DNA from: Dictyocoela muelleri | Taxonomy: Eukaryota > Microsporidia | Length of the DNA: 18,095 nt | Direction of reading: 5' to 3' | Assembly: GCA_016256075.1 (NCBI GenBank) | Contig: SDVU01000190.1 | Span: forward strand, 1-18,095 | Part shown: positions 8,538 through 17,434 of the stretch, piece after piece | Position numbering within the stretch: position 1 is the stretch's first letter | How the letters are laid out: the number at the start of each line of letters is the position of its first letter | Translations under genes and position numbers: made by a program | The notes under the pieces: generated by a model | The model's database searches: none | What the model was told of the DNA's origin: nothing | What the model saw: the letters and a program-made list of their open reading frames with translations, nothing else

Positions 8538-8630
8538 CTGGAACACCATAAACCAAAATCTGATAACACGGTAGGTGAAAACTCACCTGGGGGTTTAATT
8601 ATGGATGTGGCCAGTATGTAATATTGATGA
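8538..8630 (+). repeat. SINE-like repeat tail fragment
   Basis: The stretch CTGGAACACCATAAACC, then AAAACTCACC, then ATGGATGTGGCCAGTATGTA follows the order of the SINE 3' end (GAACACCAGGAACC ... AAAACTC ... ATGGATGTTGTCAGCATGTA). Only the last 90 bp or so of the repeat is present, directly beside the MULE right end. Confidence 0.6.
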
Positions 8631-8835
8631 AAAAATTTTAACGAATAATAAAACTTATCACCCTATTTTAGAACTATTTGCTATTTAGTTCTCAATAGTA
8701 TCTTCTCAAGTGTTAATAGTATAAAATATACTACTCAATATTATATTGTTTCGGGCACTTACTCAAGGCTTTTATTGCTCATGTTTATAAAATTGATATA
8801 ATTTTTTCTACAAACTTGCATACTTAACCCTTAAC
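8631..8835. other. AT-rich gap before the hAT element
   Basis: No gene or repeat is recognised in this 205-bp stretch. Confidence 0.4.
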
Positions 8836-9610
8836 CAGTGATCCCTAACCTTTTTCAAATTTGTGCTCTATGGGTTCCTAAAAAAATTTAGAGCTTCGCG
8901 GTCCCCAGAACATTAAAAGTATTAAAAATATGATAATATTAATTTTCTAAAATATATAGAAAGCCAGATATGTCGGTGGTTAACACTCTTTTATATAAAT
9001 TTCAGTTTCAAGGTTCGAATCTCGCTGACGTCACCCTTTGAAAAATAATGAGGGAATAGCATTAAGCGGTATAAACGTAGAAATAACGTAGTAATATACA
9101 GTTGTTCCAGTGTGGTATAGCTGATTCAGACTTGGTATAATATGATAATGAAGCAGAAGGGACTCTCCTAGGAGTGGAGATGAGTGCGGCGACGCATCTT
9201 GGGAAAGTAGTGTTAAGTAAAAAAAAATCATAAAATGGCATCTAATTACCTGTATACTGCAGAGTCATTGATAAAACGAAAATTTCGTATTATGCTGGGC
9301 TTCTGGGTAGCTTGGAAGGGACGTATTATAGTAACACCAAGAATAAAGTCTCGGATCCAAAGTAGGAGAAAACTCTCTGGTTTGGCAGCTATGGATGTTG
9401 TCAGCATATAATATATATATATTATACAAATATGTGGATAAAAATACGTAAAAGAATTAAAAATTTTCTTGATTAATTATTTTTTAAAAATAGGGGGTTA
9501 AAATTCCAAATTTTTTCATAATCATAATTTTCTGTTAAACCCTCTCGCGGTCCTAGAAAAAACCCTTGCTGATCCACAGGGTGACCGCGGGCCCCAGGTG
9601 GGAACAACTG
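8836..9610 (+). mobile_element. Non-autonomous hAT element carrying a SINE copy
   Basis: The left end CAGTGATCCCTAACCTTTTT and the right end read inward, CAGTTGTTCCCACCTGGGGC, are hAT-style terminal inverted repeats. Flanking CCTTAAC (8829-8835) and CCTTAAAC (9611-9618) look like an 8-bp target duplication with one base lost. GC-rich subterminal motifs (CGCGGTCCCCAG on the left; GGTGACCGCGGGCCCCAGG on the right) resemble Charlie/ZBED-type hAT ends. There is no transposase frame. The middle is occupied by SINE copy 3, so the hAT sequence proper is only about 310 bp. Confidence 0.75.
8963..9420 (+). repeat. SINE-like repeat copy 3 (tRNA-derived), inside the hAT
   Basis: It starts GCCAGATATGTCGGTGGTTAACACTC in two overlapping blocks, GCCAGATATGTCGGTGG and GGTTAACACTC. 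An intact box B, GGTTCGAATCTCG, lies at 9012-9024, and GCTGACGTCACC follows. The body has TACAGTTGTTCCAGTGTGG, GACTTGGTATAATATG, AGAAGGGACTCTC and GAGTCATTGATAAAACGAAA, and the tail is ATGGATGTTGTCAGCATATA. At about 455 bp it is one of two essentially full-length copies. Target duplications cannot be called in the AT-rich flanks. Confidence 0.85.
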
Positions 9611-9669
9611 CCTTAAACGATTAAGTAAAAATATATTTATTTCCAAAAAAAACACGATTACATATATAT

Positions 9670-10810
9670 GTGTACTCAAAAAAACACCAGTTCACATATA
9701 TGTATACTCAAAAAAAAAACGGTGCTCCCGACGAAAACGCACAACATTTACATGTTGTTCGTTTTCGTCAAGAAAGCAATTTTTTTAGAAAAATAGACAC
9801 CCTTATGGTTGAAAATCATTTTTATAATAATAAAATATTTTATATTGCTTGGATGCCGCAGTAGAATATTTATTGACGATTCACGCTGTACAAAACAGTA
9901 TCAACTGTCCGAAATGTGCTTCTTTCGTACCTTTAAAGAAAAAAAGAAAGTCTGTAACCTTTATTTATATTTATCGCTGCATTAAAAGAAATTGTACTTT
10001 CTCTCAAACTCTATTATCTAAAACTACTTAAAATTCTATGAAGATTGACATACCAGCAATTCTATTTACCGTATATCTATCTATGTTTAATATTTCTAAT
10101 GATTTATTTAAAAGTTTATTTTCTTTCAACGAAAAAACCTTTTCAAGAATAAAAAAAATGAATGAAATATATAAAATATAATCAATGGTGGAGAAATGTT
10201 AGGAGTTTTGGGGGTTACATTTAAGCTGGTAAAAAGTTATTTCACGGAGGGAATTATAGGCAATCCCTCTTCAGCCGAGGGCAATTTACTTCGAACAATC
10301 TGGTTATTAGGTATAATTGAAAGAAATGATATAAGGAAGTTTAAATTAGAAATATTACCGGACCGACATGTTGATACATTTACTGAAGTTTTATATCGGT
10401 ATGTTGGTCTGGAAGTATATTGGTAACAGATGGGCAGATATCATACGTGAAAACTGCAAGAAATCTAGAATTAAGGCACATTATTCTACCACATACATAT
10501 GGTTTTGTTAATGAGGAAGGGTAATCTTCAAATAAAATTGAAAATCCGTGGAGTCACTTGAAGGCGATATAAGGCGAGAACATGGTGTTTCTTATGATAA
10601 TATTGATGATTTTTTAGCAAAATTTGCATTTGGAAAAAAGTATATAATTAATCAAAATATTAAAGTTAAACTTGAAGTTTACACCAGATTACTACAACTA
10701 TTATTCATCAACATTTTAATAAATATATTTTTATTTTATAAATGTTTACTTTTTATTAACCCTCTCTACCGACGAAAAAAAACTACAAGGTGCACATATA
10801 GTGTACTCAA
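9670..10810 (+). mobile_element. IS1595/ISXO2-like (Merlin group) element remnant 1
   Basis: A transposase remnant lies between two copies of GTGTACTCAAA (9670-9680 and 10801-10811), each preceded by a CATATA-rich stretch. A third related copy (TTCACATATATGTATACTC) lies just inside the left one. The outer pair could be a target duplication, or part of the element ends. Terminal inverted repeats cannot be separated from this near-palindromic motif by eye. Confidence 0.55.
9849..10690 (+). pseudogene. ISXO2-like DDE transposase remnant 1
   Basis: The N-terminal part holds a zinc-ribbon-like array, INCPKCASFVPLKKK then YRCIKRNC (9898-10000). The catalytic part shows LVKSYFTEGIIGNPSSAEGN, TIWLLGIIERND, KLEILPDRHVDTFTEVLYRY, then in a shifted frame SILVTDGQISYV (second catalytic Asp, near 10432), HTYGFVNEEG and NKIENPWSHLK (catalytic Glu, near 10540). 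This matches the ISXO2-like family common in microsporidian genomes. The usual IDE(T/S) first Asp is not visible (LVKS stands in its place). It has stops near 10030, 10525 and 10570 and at least two frame changes, so it is inactive. Confidence 0.85.
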
Positions 10811-10814
10811 ATAA

Positions 10815-10889
10815 ATTAAAAATTTTATATGACTCTTGTCTGAAAATAACAATATACAGTCCTTTTCCTTATTATAGTCCTCCCGTTAT
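10815..10889. other. Short AT-rich gap
   Basis: Unassigned sequence between the ISXO2-like remnant and the tail of SINE copy 4. Confidence 0.3.
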
Positions 10890-11351
10890 ATATTATATTA
10901 CAATACATGTTTACGAAATCTATACCCGATAAGCCTATGATTGGCTCCAACCATAGTCTTATGACCTTTGGTTTCTGGTGTTCCAATAATGTGTCACTTT
11001 CTAAGCTACCCAAAAGCCCGGCTGTATATGCGATTTTCTTTTTATCAATGACTCAGCAGGATACAGGTAATTAGTGGCTTTTCATGAATTTTTATTTTTT
11101 ACTACTTTTTGCCGAGATGAGTCGCCGCAACATCCCCACACCTTTGAGAGTCCCTTCTGCTTCATTGCCATATTAGACCAAGTCTTAATCAGCTATACCA
11201 CACTGGAACAACTGTATATTATACTATAGTTATATAGTAATGGCCGCTTCATGTCATTCATCATTATTTATTAAATATTGACGTCGGCGGGATTCGAACC
11301 ACGATACTTAAATTTTACATTCAAGAGTGTTAACCAATGAGCTATCTGGCC
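10890..11351 (-). repeat. SINE-like repeat copy 4, best tRNA-like head
   Basis: Read on the minus strand it begins GGCCAGATAGCTCATTGG, a good box A (TAGCTCATTGG), then GTTAACACTC. A perfect box B, GGTTCGAATCC (11290-11300), follows with normal tRNA spacing, and then CGCCGACGTC. The body is ACAGTTGTTCCAGTGTGG, GACTTGGTCTAATATGG, AGAAGGGACTCTC and CCTGTATCCTGCTGAGTCAT; after ACTATGGTTGGA the tail differs from copies 1 and 3. The anticodon and T stems do not pair cleanly, so I read it as a Pol III-promoted, tRNA-derived repeat and not a functional tRNA gene. The open frame at 10825-11013 lies inside it and is not a gene. Confidence 0.88.
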
Positions 11352-11769
11352 TCAATTTACTTTTGAAATAAAAAATGTAATGATTTTTATTAACATTTTT
11401 TTTTATTTTTTGTTCACATTCGAGGGTAAGGGTCATTTTTATTAATTATTTTATTATAAAATTTTAAAAAAGAGGTGTGTTCATATTTAAGAGTGTTTAT
11501 ATTTATGGGGATTCACTGTATACTTAAATCTTATTACTTCCCCTAATTTTTGTAATATAGAAATAAATCTAGCAATATTAAAATAATATAATCAACACTT
11601 ATAATTTAAATTTATATGTCAACCTTCACATGAATTTATTGTACGGGGAATATGATTCAATAATATATCATATGAAGACCAAAATATTATTTCATATTAG
11701 TAAATATTTTTATAAATGTCGGTTCTAAACTTCTTTTTATACCCCCCCTTCTAAAAATATATCGTAAAC
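11352..11769. other. AT-rich region; possible Tc1/pogo-type terminus at 11519
   Basis: No coding sequence is seen. On the minus strand from 11518 the sequence TACAGTGAATCCCCATAAAT has the TA-flanked CAGTGAATCC form of a pogo/jerky-type terminus, with AAACACTC and GAACACACC repeats behind it. No matching opposite end was found, so this is tentative. Confidence 0.35.
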
Positions 11770-11905
11770 TAGGCAATATGACATTAGCGTAGGATAGTAA
11801 AATTTTCTTAATATAGTCTTATATATATTGTAAAAATAAGTTTTCAATATATATAAGACTATATTAAGAAAAATTTATTATCCTTTGCTAATGCCATATT
11901 GCCTA
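11770..11905. mobile_element. Hairpin MITE adjoining the LTR element
   Basis: Two 61-bp arms (11770-11830 and 11845-11905) pair with few mismatches around a 14-base loop. Both ends read TAGGCAATATGNCATTAGC inward. The TA at each edge could be a TA target duplication, giving a Stowaway-like element of about 132 bp. The last base of the right arm is immediately followed by the first base of the 5' LTR. Confidence 0.75.
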
Positions 11906-12216
11906 TGTAGAAACAGAGAGTGTTTATACACAATAAAGTTGTTCTAGACTCGGTGGTTTTCTTTTTTGTAAAACAGAATACTTGGAACGATCGAATTTCA
12001 TGATTGAAATTTTACATATTTTAATTTGATAATTTTAATCAATTCTAAAACTATAAATACAATGAAATTCGCACACCCCAACAGCATGACAACGAGAAAA
12101 TACAGAAACATTCACTATCGATATAATTGACAACAACAAGCTTCAATAAACGTATTTTTCAAAATCTCTTTTTACAAAATACTTGCGTGGTGACTACACA
12201 TCCGTGGGTTACCTCA
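11906..12216 (+). repeat. 5' LTR of the Ty3/gypsy element
   Basis: 311 bp, starting TGTAG and ending CCTCA, aligned over its whole length with 15917-16225. A TATA-like CTATAAATAC lies at 12051-12060, a likely promoter core. The gag frame is already open in its last 30 or so bases. Confidence 0.92.
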
Positions 12217-13090
12217 TTTTGAACTCAAAGAGAAAAAACCCGAGAGTACTGTTAGATGAAATGAAGAAAGAACAGAAAAAAATAACAAATACATTTAGAG
12301 TGGACGATAACTTCGAAACCATAACATTCGATATTACAAGCACAGTATCCGGATTAAGATTTACACACAAAATAAACCTCTTGAAATCAATATCAGACCA
12401 AGATGTATGTCGCTGGGTAGATGTATTCAGAGAAACTGCAAAAATCTGCAACTGGACACCCTAAATACAATTTGATGTTTTAAAACAAATAGTTGATGTG
12501 ACCATACACATATTAATTGGTGAATCATCTTATGCACAAGAAATTTTAACCAAAATACTGAAGATGAAATACAATTATCAAACCTCGTTTATTTACCATT
12601 ACAAATTAGCATACACGCGACAATTAAAGTTTTATACGATACACGCATATTATAATGAAATAAAAAATGCTTGCTACCGTTTAGGAATATGTCTATACTG
12701 GGACCATAAAAAGGTTGAAGAAAAAATTAAAGAAACATTCCTAAGTAACATGGATATTGAGACCAAACTAGAAATGACTAAATACCCAATAAGCGATCTT
12801 AACAGCCTTTTAAACAAGATTTCCGCTACTGAAAATATTATAATCAAAAATTTATCACTTTCATGCACCTTAGAAAGACATAAAATTCCTGATCATGAGT
12901 ATTCAAAAAAAAAACAAAAGACACGCATAATAGAAATAAACACCATGAAAAACAGCTTCAGAATTTTTTTCATACCATAAAACAAGTACACACAATAAGG
13001 AGGAGTGCAGAGCATTAAAAAGAGAAAATAAAATTAATACCTCAAAGGAGAAAACATTTGTTGTCAAGGAATCAGTACCGAAGATAAGAA
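12183..13090 (+). pseudogene. gag region of the Ty3/gypsy element
   Basis: Two lysine- and asparagine-rich open stretches (12183-12464 and 12498-12980) fill the usual gag position between the 5' LTR and protease. A zinc-knuckle-like segment, TSTHNKEECRALK, follows near 12985-13025. Assignment is by position and this motif; the gag protein has no other recognisable feature. Fossil, broken. Confidence 0.6.
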
Positions 13091-13099
13091 ATATTGAAG

Positions 13100-13445
13100 T
13101 AGACATGAACATAGAAGGGCAGACCTATAACGCATTAATTGGCACGGGCTCATCTGAAAATTGCATACCTGAAAACATATGCCATCAACTGGCAATTACA
13201 ACCAACAAACTTGAAAATGAAAAGACAATTGAATTAGCGAAAAGATGTCGGAAAACATCACACATGAGGCGAACATTAAATTCACACTATTAAATGACAA
13301 AAGTAATGAATATAAGTCCAATTTTTTAATTCTACCAAAGACTGCACCAACAATAATTTTAGGTATGAAATTCCTTTGTGAGAATAAAGCAAATATCGAC
13401 ATCGGTAAACAAATAATAATTATTGACGGCGAGACTATGAAATAA
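13100..13445 (+). pseudogene. Aspartic protease region of the Ty3/gypsy element
   Basis: The NALIGTGSSENCIPENIC segment (near 13130-13180) matches the retropepsin active-site loop, and TIILGMKFL (near 13350) matches the later ILG motif. Its place between gag and reverse transcriptase is normal for the family. Fossil, broken. Confidence 0.8.
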
Positions 13446-13549
13446 AATCAGAAAAAACTTTTACATATAGCCCAGATAATCAACTTGCAGATAATACGAG
13501 GATTTTGTTTCTGAAGAAACAGGAAAATTAACTTGATGACATTATAAAA

Positions 13550-14430
13550 AACGCTAAAGACAAATACCCGGAGGTAGGTAAGATCGACATAATCAAACAT
13601 TCAATAGTATTAAATGGAACACACACAAATAAAGTTAAGGGATACCCTGTTCCTGTGAAAATAAAAAATGATGTTCAGAATCACATAAATGACCTTATAA
13701 GTAAAGACATAATTATCAGAAAGCATTCAAACTATATATCATCTCCTTTCGTCTTGCAAAAATCCAATGGTCAATTAAGATTAATTGTTGATTACTGTGC
13801 CCTATATAAAATCACTATAAAAACTACGCATTTAACGCCTAAGTTAACCGAAATACTATCAAATATGTCTGAATCTATGTATTTTTCTAAAATTGATCTC
13901 AACAAGGGGTATTACCAAATATAAATGGCAGAAGAAGACATATCAAAAACTAGATTTAGAATACTAAATCAATGTTTTGTATTTAAACGTATGCATTTCG
14001 GTTTGTGTAATGCACCTTTTATATTTCAAGAAAATATAGAAATAATTTTAGAAACTCTCAACTATGTTTATGTGTATCTGAACGACATCCCAATTTTTTC
14101 TAAAACATTCGAAGATCATTTGGAACACTTAAAAACGATATTCGAAAGATTTAAAAGTCACAACATTTCAATTAACTTCAATAAAGCGAATTTGCAAAAC
14201 AGAAAATAAACTTTCTAGGACACATCATATCAACAGAGGGAATACAAGCAGACATTTTTAATTTACATAAATTTAAAATTAAAAAACCTAAAAATATGCG
14301 TGGTTTACAAAATATATTAGGTTTATTGAATTGGTTTCGACCGTATATACCAAATCTATCATTAAGAGTTCACCCAATATACCAGAAAATAGCGAAAAAC
14401 AATAAAGAATTTAAATTGTCAATTGAAAAT
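13550..14430 (+). pseudogene. Reverse transcriptase region of the Ty3/gypsy element
   Basis: Visible blocks in order: ISSPFVLQKSNGQLRLIVDY, MYFSKIDLNKGYYQI, KRMHFGLCNAPFIFQ, VYVYLNDIPIFSKTFEDHLEHL and LQNILGLLNWFRPYIPNLS. These are the finger, palm and thumb motifs of Ty3/gypsy reverse transcriptases. Fossil, broken. Confidence 0.9.
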
Positions 14431-14479
14431 TAAAACCTTATCAACGAAATAATTAACCAAATTGAGAAAAGACCTTAAC

Positions 14480-14870
14480 TTGCTCATCCAAATTTCAACA
14501 AATCATTTCATGTTTACACAGACGCCAGTGAAATCGGCATAGGTGGTGTGGTGACACAAACAAAAAACGTAATAGGATACTATAGTTATTTATTCAATAA
14601 ATCCGAACGCAATTATTCGATTGTAGAGAAAGAATTAATAGCCATTATAAAAACAATTGATCACATCAGACTCATCCTATTTAATTCAAAAATAATAAAC
14701 CACTGTGACAATTAAAATTAGACATATGATGGTTCTGTTTCAAACAGAATAAACCGTTGGAAACTTCTGCTAGAAGAATACGACTACGAGATCAAACATA
14801 TCAATGGGTCAGAAAACAATATTGCTGACTTCATACCACGTCATTTAAATCACAGTCCATCATGTGCAGC
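14480..14870 (+). pseudogene. RNase H region of the Ty3/gypsy element
   Basis: FHVYTDASEIGIGGVVTQ (near 14508) and NYSIVEKELIAIIKTI (near 14610) are the typical RNase H motifs. They are followed by the linker RWKLLLEEYDYEIKHINGSE. Fossil, broken. Confidence 0.88.
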
Positions 14871-14929
14871 AGCGAAACTACCTCAAATATACACATTTAC
14901 TCTTTACTTATATTACCTAATTTCACCAA

Positions 14930-15984
14930 GACCAATGATCATAAAAAAGAAATAATTATAAAACAACTTCACTAGGAAATGATGCTCCCAGGAGAAACGA
15001 AAATGATCGAAACCTTAAAAAGATAAGTCAAAATTCCCAGAATAAAGAAAATTATCAAAAAAGTTTGCCAAAATTGCCAGGAGTGTAATCAAGAGAAAGT
15101 ATCGATAAAACAGTATGGACACACTAAATCCACATTGATTCCACAGGAAGTTGTAGAAGTGTTAGGGATCTACCTAAAGGGTCCCATAAACCCTATACAC
15201 TTCAAAACATCAAGAAATTCCGAAATCTACATCTGTACTTTTGTCGATATTTATAGCAGGTATACCGAGATTGATGTATTATGTGATACTTAGAGCAATT
15301 TAATTTGCACGGCATTGAATAAAATACTTACGAAGATGAGAAGCCGAAAAGATATTAACAGACCAAGGAAGACAATTTGTATACTCAAAATTCAAGGAAC
15401 AACTTACAACTCTAGGGATTCAACACATCATGACAACGTCATATAATCCTACAGGCAATTCCATTGTCGAGAGAATAAATCTTGAAATAGGATTATGCTT
15501 GAGACTCTCCAGACAACAAAGCATTGATAAGATGAAAAAAAATATTTGGATATGACTTAATTTACTAAACAACCGAAATACTGGATACTCTCCGTTCGAA
15601 ATTTTTCATTTTTCAAGTATATTCAGAAACAAGGAGACTGAAATTAAAATAAATCATGAGTTATTGAAGAGTAAAATTGAAGCGACTCAGAAAATGAATA
15701 TTAAAAATCAAATGATAAACGAATAAATATAAAACTTAAGGAAAGTGATTATGTAAACATTCGAAATTTTTCTCAGGATAAGGTAAGCAAAAAGTATTGT
15801 AAACCATACAAAGTAGCTGATATTAAGAAAGGTAGAAATAGTATAACAATTGATAAAGAGAATAAATTAATTAGGGTATCAATTAATAGTGTGATACCAA
15901 TAAAGCGAAGAGAGGATGTAGAAACAGAGAGTGTTCTACACAATGAAGTTGTTCTAGACTCGGTGGTGGGATTTTTTGTAAAAT
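14930..15984 (+). pseudogene. Integrase region of the Ty3/gypsy element
   Basis: A zinc-binding Cys pair (CQNCQEC, near 15065-15090) precedes the catalytic core: CTFVDIYSRYTEIDVL (first Asp), LTDQGRQFVYSKF (second Asp) and NPTGNSIVERIN (Glu). A GPY/F-like C-terminal module (DYVNIRNFSQDKVSKKY, then KPYKVADIKKGRN) follows from about 15737. This last open stretch continues about 65 bases into the 3' LTR. Fossil, broken. Confidence 0.87.
15902..15916 (+). other. Polypurine tract of the Ty3/gypsy element
   Basis: AAAGCGAAGAGAGGA sits directly before the TG of the 3' LTR, the expected position of the plus-strand primer. It also lies within the integrase C-terminal reading frame. Confidence 0.75.
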
Positions 15985-16225
15985 AGATTACTTGAAACGA
16001 TCGAATTTCATGATTGAAATTTGACACATTTTAATTTGATAATTTTAATCAATTCTAAAACTATAAATACAATGAAATGTGCAAGCCCCAACAGCATGAG
16101 AACGAGAAACCACAGAAACATTCACTATCGATATAATGGACAACAACAAGCTTCAATAAACGTATTTTCAAAATCTCTTTTTACAAAATACTTGTGTGGT
16201 GACTACACGTCCGTGGGTTACCTCA
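15917..16225 (+). repeat. 3' LTR of the Ty3/gypsy element
   Basis: 309 bp matching the 5' LTR end to end, with the TATA-like CTATAAATAC at 16061-16070. Confidence 0.92.
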
Positions 16226-16344
16226 ACTAAAACATAATCAAAAACCACTCTGTAATAAACAATGAGGTAAATCCATCATTAAATAAAATTTTTTTTTATT
16301 ATTACTAATTGGCCAAATTAATAAAAATAATTAGAAATTTTTTT

Positions 16345-16835
16345 TTAAAATGTCCATTATTTTCAATAGAAGAAAACAAACATTTTTTATGGATAAGTTA
16401 GACATGAGCTCAAAAAATATTGAGGAACACAGAATTAGATTATTTTTATCGAATACAATGGTTATTAGGTGGAATAAAAGAATCTGATGAAAATAAAATA
16501 TTTTAAAATTGTTTTGAATCGGCAGCGCCACACAATTCTAAACCTTATTTGCGAGTTTTTCGTTTATGTAAGTATCATTATTACAGATGGATGCCCTTCA
16601 TATCCGATTAAAATTAGATATTCTTTTATGAACATATAATAGTGCCGCATATTGAAAAATTTGAGAATAGTGAAGGTTATATACAAATCTTATAGAAAAA
16701 TTATGGTCTCATTTTAAAATATAAAATAAGAAGACGTATTTTCGTTTCTAGGATGGGAGATTTTGTTTATGAATTTGGCATTGGGCATTTATTCAGGGGA
16801 CCAGTAAACATCCATACAGAAGAGATTATGAAATG
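16345..16835 (+). pseudogene. ISXO2-like DDE transposase remnant 2
   Basis: Recognisable pieces in shifting frames: TFFMDKLDMSSKNIEEH (region of the first catalytic motif), YRIQWLLGGIKESDENKIF (near 16428), SIITDGCPSYPIKIRYSF (second catalytic Asp, near 16580), HIEKFENSEGYI, LIEKLWSHFKI (catalytic Glu, near 16695), and VSRMGDFVYEFGIGHLFRGP (near 16750-16810). It belongs to the same IS1595/ISXO2 group as remnant 1 but differs enough to be a separate lineage. The N-terminal zinc ribbon is not seen; only a short AT-rich stretch separates the start from the LTR element. It has several stops and frame changes. Its last codons lie in the left arm of a long inverted repeat. Confidence 0.8.
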
Positions 16836-17085
16836 AAATGTATATTTGAGTTTCTCATGTATAGTTAATGTGAGTGGTATATATTTAATCTTGTTTTACT
16901 CAATAATAGAATAATAAAAACGGACTGAGTTTGTTTTTATTATCTTATTATTGAGTAAACCAAGATGAAATAAATATGTCTCTCATAGTAACTCGTCATG
17001 AATAACTTAAAAATACTTTTATTTTTTCATAAACTATTCTGTATGAATGTTTACTTGTGCCCTGAATAAATCTCAGGGCCACGAA
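16775..17085. repeat. Long inverted repeat at the end of ISXO2-like remnant 2
   Basis: Arms at about 16775-16920 and 16934-17085 pair around a loop of about 13 bases. Outer blocks TTTATTCAGGGGACCAGTAA and, inverted, TTTATTCAGGGCACAAGTAA match, as do inner blocks TTTACTCAATAATAGAATAA and its inverse. The left arm contains the transposase 3' coding end, so the right arm is an inverted duplicate of the element's 3' terminus. The layout resembles the hairpin ends of the Merlin-type element at 4196-5817, though the sequence differs. Confidence 0.8.
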
Positions 17086-17121
17086 TTTTATTTTAAAAAA
17101 ACTTTTATAAAAAAAACGAAA

Positions 17122-17262
17122 TGTCATTGAAAGTTCGAATCAATGTAATTATTTCCTCTGTGGGAAATAATGACATTAAAAAATAAATATTATGGATAAA
17201 ATGTCGTTTTTTTGCCTCCATGGGAGGGAAATAATGACATTTATAAATAAATATCATTGAAC
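17122..17262. repeat. Short direct and inverted repeat cluster
   Basis: GGGAAATAATGACATT occurs at 17162-17177 and 17226-17241, each followed by a similar AAATAAATAT stretch. An inverted copy (AATGTAATTATTTCC, 17143-17157) pairs with the first. The cluster may be terminal or subterminal DNA of a neighbouring transposon. The minus-strand open frame through it (17105-17296) has no recognisable content. Confidence 0.6.
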
Positions 17263-17264
17263 AT

Positions 17265-17430
17265 ATGCTTAACTCAGAATATTTAGAACAAATCATAAAT
17301 TCTTATAGTTGTAAATAGTTTGTGAATTTTTTAATAGAAGAGGTCTTTTTACCGAAATCTAAACTGTGCACATTTTGTAATAATTCGTGTAATTAGGTCA
17401 AATACATACAGAATGAAGATTGATTAGCAT
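17265..17430. other. AT-rich gap without a supported feature
   Basis: No gene, RNA or repeat is recognised between the repeat cluster and the third ISXO2-like remnant. Confidence 0.35.
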
Positions 17431-17434
17431 GGAT

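Larger units (their letters stand above)
11906..16225 (+). mobile_element. Ty3/gypsy LTR retrotransposon, broken, both LTRs present
   Basis: A 4.3-kb fossil with two LTRs of about 310 bp (TGTAGAAACAGAGAG...GGGTTACCTCA), a polypurine tract, and recognisable gag, protease, reverse transcriptase, RNase H and integrase regions in that order, which is the Ty3/gypsy arrangement. By eye the two LTRs differ at about twenty positions plus two small indels over 310 bp, roughly 6-7%, so it is moderately old. It has on the order of ten breaks across the coding region and is not functional. Flanking CCTA and ACTA are a weak candidate for a 4-bp target duplication. No clear tRNA primer-binding site follows the 5' LTR. 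Confidence 0.92.

Noticed and set aside
9097-9113. CAGTTGTTCCAGTGTGG as a possible hAT right end
   Set aside because: It resembles the hAT right terminus (CAGTTGTTCCCACC) but is a conserved internal block of every SINE copy, so the likeness is treated as chance.
9031-9231. Minus-strand open frame of 66 codons
   Set aside because: It is antisense to the body of SINE copy 3 and has no recognisable content.
11290-11351. Functional tRNA gene on the minus strand
   Set aside because: Box A and box B are good, but the anticodon arm and T stem do not pair properly, and the same head recurs in dispersed repeat copies with a shared non-tRNA body.
12209-12451. Minus-strand open frames at 12209-12451, 12674-12868, 12903-13112, 13196-13402 and 15773-16027
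   Set aside because: They are antisense shadows of the LTR element's gag, protease and integrase regions.
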